Assembly: GCA_016946835.1 (NCBI GenBank)
Contig: JACVTC010000022.1
Coordinates: 1,612,001 to 1,676,000, forward strand
Source of the DNA: Neocallimastix lanati (nom. inval.)
Lineage: Eukaryota; Neocallimastigomycota; Neocallimastigomycetes; Neocallimastigales; Neocallimastigaceae
Reading direction: 5' to 3'
DNA length: 64,000 nt
Shown: positions 51,937 through 63,066 of the stretch, in pieces
How the letters are laid out: each line of letters opens with the position of its first letter
Numbering within the stretch: the first letter of the stretch is position 1
The notes under the pieces: model-generated
The model's database searches: none
What the model saw: the letters and a program-made list of their open reading frames with translations, nothing else
What the model was told of the DNA's origin: nothing
Program-made: the position numbers and the translations under genes

Positions 51937-52512
51937 TAAAACTATTATTAAATATATTTAAATTATTTATTTTATTTTATTACTATTTAATAATTATTAT
52001 AATAAACACTTTAAGTTTTGTAATTTCAAATTTTATTTATTATTTTTATTAATATTTTGTTGTTTATTTATTATTATAGTTTACTATTTTTTAATAATTA
52101 TTTTTTAATTATTTTTATAATATTTTTTACTACATAAATTTTAATTATATCACGATTTTATTTAATGTATTATTACATAAATGTTTTATATACGTCATAC
52201 ATGTGCAATATTACAATTTATATAATAATTGATTTCTTAACAATTTATAGCATTTATACATAAAATTTATATATGTTATTTTGTTTAATAACAAGAATAA
52301 TATTCATATATATTAAACCTTATTTCTAACAAATATCTATTAATGTAATAATAAATAAATTCTTAAAATTATATACATTATAAATTAATAATTTTTGTTA
52401 AATTATAATATATTACATAATAATATGTTAAATTGTAATATGTTAAATTATAATATGTATTAAAAACAGAAAATATAAGGAAATAATAAAGTAAATCCTA
52501 TCTATTGATATT
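51937..52512. other. gene-free AT-rich spacer
   Basis: No coding. Some repeated TATAATATGTTAAATT motifs near 52400-52460. Confidence 0.55.
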
Positions 52513-52765
52513 AATTATATTATATTATATTATATTATATTATATTATATTATATTATATTATATTATATTATATTATATTATATTATATTATATTATAT
52601 TATATTATATTATATTATATTATATTATATTATATTATATTATATTATATTATATTATATTATATTATATTATATTATATTATATTATATTATATTATAT
52701 TATATTATATTATATTATATTATATTATATTATATTATATTATATTATATTATATTATATTAAAT
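52513..52765. repeat. (TATAT)n pentanucleotide microsatellite, about 50 copies
   Basis: Uninterrupted 5-bp unit over about 250 bp, drifting to TTAGA units at its right end (52760-52790). The 87-residue ORF across it is repeat translation. Confidence 0.97.
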
Positions 52766-52790
52766 TAGATTAGATTAGATAGATTAAATT

Positions 52791-53294
52791 ATAATATTCT
52801 TTCTATTTTTATCAAAAGTAAGATATAATATTTACATTCATTATTTATTTTAGTATTCATTTATTAATAATAATTAATAAGTTTTATTAATTATTATCTA
52901 ATTTTTCATCGTATTATATGAATGAATAATGGCGGTTAAGGATTAAATATATAAATAAATAAAAAAAAGAATATAGATAAATCTATATAACTATAATTAG
53001 CCTATTTTTATATTATTAATAAAAATAAATTATCAATAACTATTATTATTTTATTATTATTATTATTATTTAATTAAAGGATTGATTATTTTTGAATCCT
53101 AATCCTAATTTCAACTTAAAAATACTACAATAACAATAAAAATTTAATTTTTATTGGTGGAATGAAGTTTCTTCCATAAAGAAAATTCTTTTTTCTTTCT
53201 TTCTTTTCGTTTCTTTTCTTTTTGTTCTTCTTCAACAACATATTTGAAAGATTATTTAACAATTTAAATTTTATTAAATTAAAAATTATGATAA

Positions 53295-53331
<37 letters not shown>

Positions 53332-54708
53332 AGAATTCTTTTTTTTTTTTTTTTTATTTTGTAATAAAATAATAATAAACTGTACTTCTCCAAAATATAA
53401 ATAAAAATAAATTTATTGCTATTATATATTCCATCAATAACAATTAATTGATTAAATATTACTTTAAAAATAAAAAAAAAATAAATAAATAATATAATCT
53501 ATAAATAATTTAACAAATATTCAATAGAATTAAAAAAAAAAAAAAAAAGACACCTTTTTTTTTATTATAATTATTATTTTATATAAAAAGATGATTAAAA
53601 TGATTTATTTTAGCCATAAAAAATTTTAAAAAAAATTATTTTATTTTTTAAAGGATATTTTTATCAATAGAAAATAAATAGTTTCTGTATAAATAATTGT
53701 TGAAATACTTAGAAAATAGATATATTTTATATTTTATATTAATTAAATTTTATTTCATTTTATTTTTATTTTTTTTTTTTTTTTTTTTTTTTTGAAGAAA
53801 TAATTAAAGAAAAATGAACTTTTAATTTTAATAATTATTGCCTATCGTCATAAATAGTTCATCATTCTCTTCTTTCATGAATCATCTAATATTGACTATA
53901 AAGTCATACAATATAAATAATTTAATTAAAAAAAAAAAAAAAAAAAAAGAATTCTCAAAAAAAAAAATCAAAAGAATTATCTTCACTAAATCATTTGAAA
54001 TAAACTCTATATTATATTGATTATATTGCAATATTTAGTTTTTTATAAAGTAATACGTATATTCTATTTTATTCCAATTTATATAATTTATATAATTTAT
54101 ATAAATTGGAATAAAGACAATTAAATTTAAAACTTTATTTTTTTTTTTTTAAAAAAAAAAAAAAATAAATTAATAATATACATAGATATATTAATAATTT
54201 ATTAAAATATATTGAAATGGTATCTATATTAACTATTTTATATACTTATATTAATATTTATAGAATCAATATGTTAAAGAATTATAATTTTTATAATTAT
54301 TATTTCAATATATCTTATTTAATTTATTTTATTTTGAATATAAAATTTATTGTAAATTTTAAAAATTTTAATTAAATTTAATTAATAGTAATCTTTTTAA
54401 TCATTATACAATTTGAATATTTGAATTGAATAGAATAAATAAAATTGGATCTATTTTCTATGGAATGCTTTACATTAAAAATAAAATAATAATTTATATA
54501 TGAATAAACACAATTAACAATATAAATATTACAATTTTCTTTTTTTTTATTTTATTTTATTTTATTTATTAATTTTCATCTTAACTTTAGAGTTTTAAAG
54601 AGAACTCTATGATTATTCAATAGTTTTAATATAAATATTCGCTTCATTTATTATTATATTTATAGTATATATCATTTTTTTTAAAAAAAAAAAATAAATT
54701 AAAAAAGA
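52791..54708. other. gene-free region upstream of the LRR-CBM18 gene
   Basis: Homopolymers, an AAT microsatellite (53295-53325), a pyrimidine tract (53185-53225), and an 18-bp-arm hairpin (54068-54115). No gene recognised; the 60-residue ORF at 53838 is A-run driven. Confidence 0.55.
54068..54115. repeat. perfect hairpin, 18-bp arms
   Basis: 54068-54085 and 54098-54115 are exact inverted copies (core ATTCCAATTTATATA) around a 12-base AT loop. About 600 bp upstream of the LRR-CBM18 start. Confidence 0.8.
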
Positions 54709-55114
54709 ATGATTTTAGAGACTTTATTGAAAGCTGTAAGCTTTCTAATTTTATTTTTTATTTCAGAAGTATCAACCGAAACAGTTGGACAAAAATGTAA
54801 AAAAATTAAAAATGCCGTTAAAGATTATAATATTAATTGTGAAAAAAGTGAAATTGATGATGGAATTTGTGTGTTAGTATATATAAAATTTTTTTTATAT
54901 AAATAAAAATTATATAAAAGAATTAGTAATAAAATTTTTAAATTGATTACTTTTTGTATTTATTTATTAAATAATTAATTAAATTTTATTTGAAAAATTT
55001 TAGAGAATTCAATTTCAAAACAGAAAAATTAGATGAAATTTTGGAAAGCATATCAACTTTTGATGATATTTCCCAATTGTAAGTTTTGATAATTTTTATA
55101 GTATTATGCTATCA

Positions 55115-55165
<51 letters not shown>

Positions 55166-56741
55166 ATAAAATAAAATTTTAAGAAAAAAAAAGAATAAAA
55201 AATTTTAATAATAAAAATTAAATATTGAATATATTGATAAAAAAATATTATTGATACTATTGAATATTTCATATTATGGATTATTAGGAGTTTTGTTTGC
55301 TATTATGGGAGAAGCGACAGCTTTAAATTAGAGTTAAATAATAAAGATATAGAGGTTATAGCTAAATTTAATAATCTTAAAGTATTAGAGATAAGAAGTT
55401 GTATAATATCCGAAATTCCAAATATTAAACAACTTAATAATATTGAGGACCTTCGCATTATTAATAATGATGACTTAACAACTTTACCTGATTCTTTGGG
55501 TGAACTTTATAATCTTAAGAAATTGACTATATCAGATAATTATGAATTAAAAGAATTACCTGATAATATTGGACAACTTAAAAACCTTGAAGAATTAGAT
55601 TTACATACAAATATAAATTTAACTACCCTTCCCACCACTTTGGGAAATCTTAAAAATCTTAAAATATTTGATTTAAGTTATAATTCCAATTTTGAAAAAT
55701 TACCTGAATCTATTTTTCAAATTAAAAACCTTGAGAAATTGTATTTAAATGAAAATAATTTAGAAAGTATTCCAGATAGCATCTGTGGTCTATCAAATCT
55801 TAAAAATTTATACTTAGATGAAAATCAATTAAAAGAATTACCGGATTGTATTGGCGAACTTAAAAATCTAGAGATATTGGATTTGGCTACTAATAATTTA
55901 GAAAGTATTCCTGATACCATTGGTAATCTATCTAATCTTAAATATTTAGTTATACGAGAAAATAATCTAAGGAAATTCCCTAAGAATATTGAAACTCTTA
56001 CAAATCTTGCCACAATTAGTCTTTCTGATAATAAAATTGATGATTTCCTTCCTGATTCTTTAAATCAATTACCAAAACTTAAACAAATGTAAAATATTAA
56101 TGCATTTATTTATTCCAAATATTTAATGGTTTAATTATTATTATGATGATGATGATGATGATTATAATAAATAAATATATTTATCATTTATTATTTATAC
56201 TAATAGTATAGTTCATTAAATATTAAATTTAATTGAATTATTTTTTTAATTATTTTTATTATATATATATATTAATGATAATATTTTAAATTTATTTTAT
56301 TTAATAATTTATTTATAAACTTATTTATTTAATGTAGTTATTTAGATGATAATATTAATATAAAAGGAAAAACATTGATTAATGATAGTCTTAATGAGGA
56401 AGATAGTGAATGTAAATATTCTGATGATTATGATTTATGTACGGCTAAAGATATAAAATGCCTTCATCAAAATTCGGATGGTTATAACTTTAAACCTTGT
56501 ACTGATAATAATAAAGAAGAAGAAAATAAGGAAGATATAAATGATAATAAAGAAAATAATACTACGAAAAAGGATCTCCATACTCTTGAAGAAGATTGTA
56601 AAAAATTTGAAGATTATGTTTCGGAAACAAAAGAATCTTTAAGAAATAGTTATTGTAATGTTAATAAAAAGGAAACTGGAATTGAATGGTAAGTAAAAAG
56701 AAGATTTAATTTATATTATAATAATTAAATATCATTAAATA

Positions 56742-56784
<43 letters not shown>

Positions 56785-59084
56785 TCATATTAAAATTAAT
56801 ATATTTATTTTTCACTATTTTTTATGATTTATTTAGCTTTATTTCATGTGATCTTTATGAAGAACAAGATAAAGTAGAAAAAATATATGAATATATTTCT
56901 TTTTTTACAACTTTAATTACATTGTAAGTCATTCTGATACTTATAACACTATTTATTATAAAAAAATTAATTATAATTAATTTTTTAAGACAATAAAAAA
57001 AATTAAAAAAAAAAAAATAATTATTTAACACAGATAATTCCTTATTTTTTTTGAATTTTTAAATAGAGAAATTCATGATTGTAAAATAAAACAGGAACAA
57101 TTTGATCATATTTCTAAAATTTCTAGTCTTGAAAAATTAATGATTGAAGAAAGCTCAGTCGTTCTCACTGAAAATATTAGTCAATTAAAAAATTTAAAAG
57201 AATTAATCTTAAGGGATGATCAAATATCAACTATTCCCAATTCTATCGGTAATCTTCAAAATCTTACAGTATTATGCATATCAAGAAATGATAAATTATC
57301 ACCACTTCCTGATTCTATTGGTAATTTAAAAAATCTTAAAGAATTAGACCTATCCACAAATCATTTATCATCTCTTCCTGAATCCATTAGTAATCTTCAA
57401 AATCTTAAAATATTAAACGTAATGGAAAATCAGTTATCTACTTTTCCTGATTCTATAACTAATCTTCAAAATCTTAAAGAATTATACCTAGGAGCAAATC
57501 AATTATCATCTCTTCCTGATACCATCAAGAATCTTCAAAATCTTAACAAATTCATATTAGGGTTTAATAAATTCAAAACAATTTCTGACATCATAGGAAA
57601 TCTTAAAAATCTTGAAATTTTATCCATAGAATCAAATCAATTATCATCTCTACCGGATGCCATAGGTAATCTTCAAAATCTTAAAAGGTTATCTTTAGGA
57701 TTTAATAAATTTTCAAAATTACCTGATAGTATTGGTCAACTTAAAAATCTTGAGACATTAGATTTAATGGATAATCAATTAACCTCCCTTCCTGAAACGA
57801 TTAGTGGGCTTCAAAATTTAAAGGAATTAGAATTATACTCAAATAGCTTTACAAAATTCCCTAAAAATTTAGAAACACTTTCCAATCTTGTTAATCTTAG
57901 TCTTGGTGAAAATAAAATTGATGATGTTCTTCCAGAATCCTTAAATCAATTGAAAAAACTTGAAACAATGTAAAAAGAAAAAAATTATTCAAATATTATA
58001 CATAATTGAATTTAATTAAAAAAATTTTTTTAAATATATATATATATATAATTTTTTTTAATTAATTTATCTTTATATTAATTTTTTAAATTTTTTCTTT
58101 TTTTTTTTTTTTTTTTTTTCATTTGAATGATTTTATTATTTTAAATTAAATTAAAAAATATAAATAAACTTAATTATTGATAATATTTTTTTTTATTTAT
58201 TTAGAAATTTAGATGATAATGTTAATATAAAAGGAAAAACATTAACCAATGACAGTCTTGAATCATGTTATTATTCTGATAAATATGATTTATGTATAGC
58301 TAAAGATATAGAATGTGTTAGTAATTATGAATTTAAATTATGTACTGAGAATGAAAAAGAAGAAGAAATAAAACAAGAAATTAATAATAATAATAATAAA
58401 GAAGATAAGGATGAAAAGAACGATAAAGATAAAAAGAATGATAAGGATGATATAAATAATAATAAAGATTCTAAAAAAGATGAAAAGGATGACAAGAAAG
58501 ATGACAAGAATACTAAAAATGATGAACAAGAAAAAGGAGAAAAGAAGAATGATCAAAAAGAAAATAAAGATTCCAAAAAAGATGAAAAGGATGACAAGAA
58601 AGATGACAAGAATACTAAAAATGATGAACAAGAAAAAGGAGAAAAGAAGAATGATCAAAAAGAAAATAAAGATTCCAAAAAAGATGACCAAGAAACTAAG
58701 GATGAAAAAGGATATAATACTTTAGAATCTGATAATGAATCTGAAGTTGAAACTGAAATTGAATCAGATGTAGTTTCTGATGATGAAGAAGATTTCATTA
58801 GTACAAATTATCAATGTGGTAAAGGAAAAGGAAAATGTCCTCATCATCAATGTTGTAGTAAATATGGTTGGTGTGGATACAGTAAAAGTCATTGTGCGGT
58901 CACGAACGGTTGTCAATCTAAGTATGGTATTTGTGATGATACCATTATTTTTGTGAAAGGACGTTGTGGAGGAGAATATGGATCTTGTCCTTCAGGTCAA
59001 TGTTGTAGTAAATATGGATGGTGCGGTGAAAGTCAAGGCTATTGTGGTAAGGGATGTCAATCTGCCTTTGGAAAATGTCATTAA
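54709..59084 (+). CDS. secreted LRR protein with two C-terminal chitin-binding (CBM18) domains
   Basis: Seven exons: 54709-54872, 55004-55078, 55288-56088, 56338-56688, 56837-56923, 57067-57969, 58205-59084, giving 3261 nt and about 1086 residues. All introns are GT..AG and phase 2, and frame is kept exactly to TAA. Residues 1-24 are a signal peptide (LLKAVSFLILFFI). A Cys-bearing cap (about 28-80), an LRR block (about 85-345) and a C-cap (LDDNINIKGKTL ... CKYSDDYDLC) form module 1. Exons 5-7 repeat the same plan, with about 11 LRRs at 505-790 of the type LPDSIGNLKNLKELDLS. Then comes a Lys/Asp/Asn-rich linker (about 830-990) with a 34-residue tandem repeat, and two hevein-like domains (CCSKYGWCG twice; about 996-1086). 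Likely secreted or wall-bound, binding chitin through CBM18 and a protein or glycan partner through LRRs. The start is the first ATG with a signal peptide. Confidence 0.92.
58464..58690 (+). repeat. 102-bp in-frame tandem repeat in the LRR-CBM18 linker
   Basis: Units start at 58464, 58566 and (partial) 58668, 102 bp apart, encoding KDSKKDEKDDKKDDKN and the rest of a 34-residue unit. Units 1 and 2 differ at about one silent base (TCT/TCC), so the duplication is recent. Confidence 0.93.
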
Positions 59085-59608
59085 AGTGTGAAATAATATA
59101 AATTAATATTATTTTTTTTATTTTATTTTATTTTATTTTATTTTATTTTATTTTATTTTATTTTATTTTTATTTTTTTTATTTTTTAGTACTGAAATTTT
59201 TATTAAAACTTAAAAAGTTTAAAAATATATATATTTTTATGTAAATGAAATTATATCTTTAAATAATAATTATAAATATATATCAATATATTTATTTATT
59301 TTTTTTTTTTATTTTAAAAAATATATTTTATAATTTATTTATTTTTATTAATTATTTTATTTTATATTTTAAAAAAAAATTTTTTTTATTAATTATTTTA
59401 TTTTATATTTTAAAAAAAAAAAAAATTTTTATTAATTATTTTATTTTATATTTTAAAAAAAATTTTTTTATAAAGAGATGATCTATTATTTTTTCTAAAA
59501 GTAATCAATAAAAAATATGTAATGTAAAAAAATAAAATAAAAAATAAAAATAACAAATAACAAATAAATAAACATAAATAAATAAAAAAAAATTATTTTA
59601 AAAAATTC

Positions 59609-59652
<44 letters not shown>

Positions 59653-59788
59653 TTATTTTAAAAAATTCTTTATTTTTTTTAAAAAAAAAAAAAAAACATG
59701 TTTTTTCCATATAAAATTTTATAAATTTATACTTTTTACTATATATATTTTTAATTAATAAAAACTAAGAAGTGAATTCTATTCCGCC

Positions 59789-59819
<31 letters not shown>

Positions 59820-59829
59820 CAATGAATAA
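59085..59829. other. gene-free 3' flank and homopolymers
   Basis: (TTTTA)n near 59115-59168, three near-copies of a TTAATTATTTTATTTTATATTT block (59345-59460), and A runs at about 59623-59650 and 59790-59819. The last A run could be the tail of a degraded retrosequence. Confidence 0.6.
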
Positions 59830-61119
59830 ATAGGTGTATATTGAAGAAATATCATTGTCAGCTAAGTGTGCCTTGTCTCAAGTCAAGTGTTTTGATAAAT
59901 GGAAAGATTCAAATTGTATTATTTTCTTATTTAGTTAATAATATTCCAAAATCTAGAAAATATACATGGACGAAAGAAAGTAGAACTCTTAAAGGTAAAC
60001 TAGAGAAAAGAGGTAATAACGATAATAAAATCAAGGATTTTTATTGGAAAAGAGATATAAAAATCAATTCTATTAAAGCTGAATTTTATGACAAAAACAA
60101 ATTCGAAGAAAAATCAAAATTTATAAAACTTTGTTATGAATATCCTGATCTTTCATATGGTTTCTATTGGCTATTGAGAGCACGAAGCTGATATAGATTA
60201 GATGCTAGAATTGCTAAAGCTGCAAAAATAATAGATCAAATGTGTCCTAATTTTTTCGTCCCTGTTATAAAAGTAATAAACAATGGATAAGGCATTGGTT
60301 AATTGATTGTCCCTTTTTCAATCCTATTCATAGTAAAGTTAATGATAAAATTTTTATTTTTATATAATGCTTTTAACCGTGGCAACCTAACAAATGATAT
60401 AGTTAACAGTAATAATGATAATAGTAATAATAATAATAGTAATAATAGTAATACTAATAATAGTTAAAATAATATTAGTAATAGTATTTTTAGTAATGTT
60501 AGTAATAGTATTGAAAATAATGTATATGTTGATTCTAGTGTGTGTGAAAAAGTGTTTAATTTCCTTCTTGGAGGTCGAAGTATTAATAACAGTACAAGGA
60601 TATGGAAAGATCTATTTTAGTGCTAGATGAAATCAGGTGCTTATTCTGATACTCCATTCTTGGTGGTTACTGCGGCTCTTCTTCAATCGATTTATACCTA
60701 TTGCTATTGGCTAGCAATGGTCTCTTTGTTCAATAGGTTCAAATCGAATCGTACTACTACTACCAAAAGCGTCAATGCTGAAGAAACAGTAGGACAGTCT
60801 AGCGCAACCAATGAAGATCATAATTTTGTATCTTAAAAATTATGATTAACATTGCGAAGTCATTAATTAATTATTATACTACAGTATAATAATGCCCTTG
60901 TGAAGTCTTACAGATATTAATTAAATGAAACTAGAATATATTATACCATTATTTTATTTTATTTTGTGTTTTTTTGTTTTTTTGTTTTTTTGTTTTTTTG
61001 TTTTTTTGTTTTTTTGTTTTTTTGTTTTGATTATTTTTTTATCTTTTTTTTTTTCTTTTTATTACATGTATTTTTTTTTTCAAATATTTAATTAATAAAG
61101 ATGAAACAAGTTTGCTGCC

Positions 61120-61157
<38 letters not shown>
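59830..61157 (+). mobile_element. LINE 3'-end fragment with poly(A) tail
   Basis: Plus strand encodes, across shifted frames, a LINE ORF2 C-terminal region: KSRKYTWTKESRTLK, CYEYPDLSYGFYWLLRARS, RLDARIAKAAKIIDQMCPN, then HWLIDCPFFNP, which resembles the post-RT Cys/His domain. The remainder is KVFNFLLGGRS and SGAYSDTPFLVVTAALLQS to the stop at 60836. At least two stops (60189-60191 region and around 60465) and several frameshifts. A 3' UTR with a (GTTTTTT)n run (60966-61028) leads to about 36 A's at 61123-61157, as expected of a 5'-truncated LINE insertion. Family within LINEs not determined. Confidence 0.65.
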
Positions 61158-61158
<1 letters not shown>

Positions 61159-61414
61159 AAAGAAATATTTTTTTATTTCGTTTATTCTTAGTCTTGTTAT
61201 ATATTATACTCCTCTCGTTGGTTCAAATACCCCAATGATGTGGACTGTTTTTCCAGGTCCATGGAGGGTTGATGGAAAAGAAATAACCTATATCAGGTCA
61301 GGTGTACTAATTACAGCTTTCTGTGATTCTGATAATAATAGATGGTTATCCTTTCTAATGTGGCTTCTAGTACATAGAGAGAAAACTGGAATACTGGAAG
61401 ACTGTAGAAAGTGA
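61158..61414 (+). pseudogene. unassigned coding-like fragment
   Basis: Reading frame contiguous with the poly(A) run, encoding TPLVGSNTPMMWTVFPGPW, VDGKEITYIRSGVLITAF and WLSFLMWLLVHREKTGILE to a stop at 61412-61414. Composition is that of real protein and clearly GC-richer. It lacks a start of its own. It could be the C-terminus of another LINE copy or of a host gene. I do not recognise it. Confidence 0.35.
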
Positions 61415-62149
61415 ACTTGATGTTTTATATTGTTTTAAACTGGATATGTAGTAACATTGGAGTTTGTATAATTAATAATATCATGTAGTTTCTACATATT
61501 ATCATTGTAATGAATCTATTGTATTTTTTTTTTACTTTAGCATTATTTTGTATATGTATTTTTTCTATAGTATTATTTATACTTTCATGTAGCTATTGTA
61601 AAATGGAAATGTAGGAGATCGATTCACTCCAAAGCTTGTGTTTAAGACAGTATTTAACGGATGGGAATCTTTTTTATAGTCTTTCTCTACTAATATTTTT
61701 TCTTTTTTAAATATACTTTTAGCTAATTTATGATTATTCAACAAAAAATTTTTTAACATCTTAAAGAGCTTTATTAATTGAAAAAATTACAATCAGTCAA
61801 AAGATAAAAAGAAACGATTATTCATTTTAACAGTATTCACAAGTAATTTTGTATCAATAAATTTCTAACCCTTGTGTAAATTTATAAATATTATATCAGT
61901 AATACCGGATAAAATCAATTATTTACAAAATCTAAAAACTATTAAATCATCAAGAACAATTATATATTTTAAGCTTTCATATATTCAACACCAACATTTT
62001 TTTTTATACTATTTAAAGGGAATTTACTTTTTTCTTTTATTTTTCTTTTATTTTATTATATATATTAAAAAAAAAAAATTTTTTTTATCTATTTTTATTA
62101 TTATTTTTATATTTTATTTTATTCTTTTTTTATTTTATTTTTTAGACTT
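61415..62149. other. no supported gene; possible retrosequence debris
   Basis: A minus-strand ORF at 61577-61759 (KDSHPLNTVLNTSFGVNRSP) has protein-like composition but no family I recognise. The remainder is AT-rich with T/A runs. Confidence 0.4.
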
Positions 62150-63066
62150 TCTTGAAATGGATAATACTTCTTCAAAATCAGCTACTATACCTGTTTTGAG
62201 GCGAGGCCTTCGAAGATACGATATTCAGAATAAAGATTTCATTCTTATCTTCATTCATGATCTTCAATCATGGTCTATAAGTAAACTTTGGGAATTTCTT
62301 AGTAAACGTATTTCCAATTGCAATGAAATAGTTCATGGAATTACAAAAAAAACGCACACCTAATATGGAAAATTACTTCATTTTAAGGATAAACTATGAT
62401 AAACCCACTTATTACCTAAATATATTTTATTTCTTCTTACCCATTGCCTTCCAATCAATAAAATTAATTGGATCCAAACCAACAAAATCTGAACTTTCAG
62501 TAAAGTTAAGAAATTTAACAACAAATTTTCTTCTTTTGTTTTGAAACTAAATCAATGGTTAAAGATTTTCTTTATAGTAATATTTATTCACCATCTACTC
62601 AGTTCTTTAATTTTTGTGTCAGTTGGAACATTAATGGATGGAATGATGAAAAACGTTATTGGTATTAGATACTTTAATGAAATTTTTAAACCCATCTGTA
62701 TTTGCTTGCAAGAGGTCAGTAATAGCCAATACCTTAATATACATTCAAATAATTACCCATTTCTTTGTCACTATAATACAATTTTTACGAAAAACTAATC
62801 CAAATATACCTTGGTATGAGAGGTCTTAGTATAAGTGTACATCGTTCTTGCTCATTTTCTCCTGATCCTTTTGAATATAAGTATATCATTTCTGTCAACA
62901 TCACTTCTTTTTTTGGGGAATTAAATGCATGCACTATTGGTAATATTTATGTTCCTACGGTCTCTCATAAGGAAGAAAGAAAGAATACCTTTTCAGAAAT
63001 TACTAATTGGATAAAGAAACATACTAATACACCTTCTATTCTTGTAGGTGACTTTAATATGTCTAA
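62150..63066 (+). mobile_element. LINE 5' region with AP-endonuclease domain, decayed
   Basis: Starts MDNTSSKSATIPVLRRGLRR (62155) and continues through frame changes into an endonuclease/exonuclease/phosphatase domain: SWNINGW (near 62622), CICLQE (near 62697), MRGLSISVHRSC (62816), IGNIYVPTVSH (near 62940) and ILVGDFNMS (near 63040). These are the ordered motifs of the LINE target-nicking endonuclease. At least two frameshifts (the SWNING, LQE and GDFN blocks are in different frames) and stops. The RT is absent: homology ends abruptly at about 63065 against the neighbouring LRR gene. It is the 5' part, opposite to the usual truncation, so rearrangement is likely. Confidence 0.72.

Noticed and set aside
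52505-52768. 87-residue ORF of repeated ILYYI
   Set aside because: Pure pentanucleotide repeat, open in several frames.
53838-54020. 60-residue ORF
   Set aside because: Driven by A runs (poly-Lys); no family, no conserved core.
58325-58725. Antisense and alternate-frame ORFs over the linker
   Set aside because: Shadows of the Lys/Asp-rich linker of the LRR-CBM18 gene; no independent signal.
59495-59710. 71-residue minus-strand ORF of F and K
   Set aside because: Homopolymer translation.
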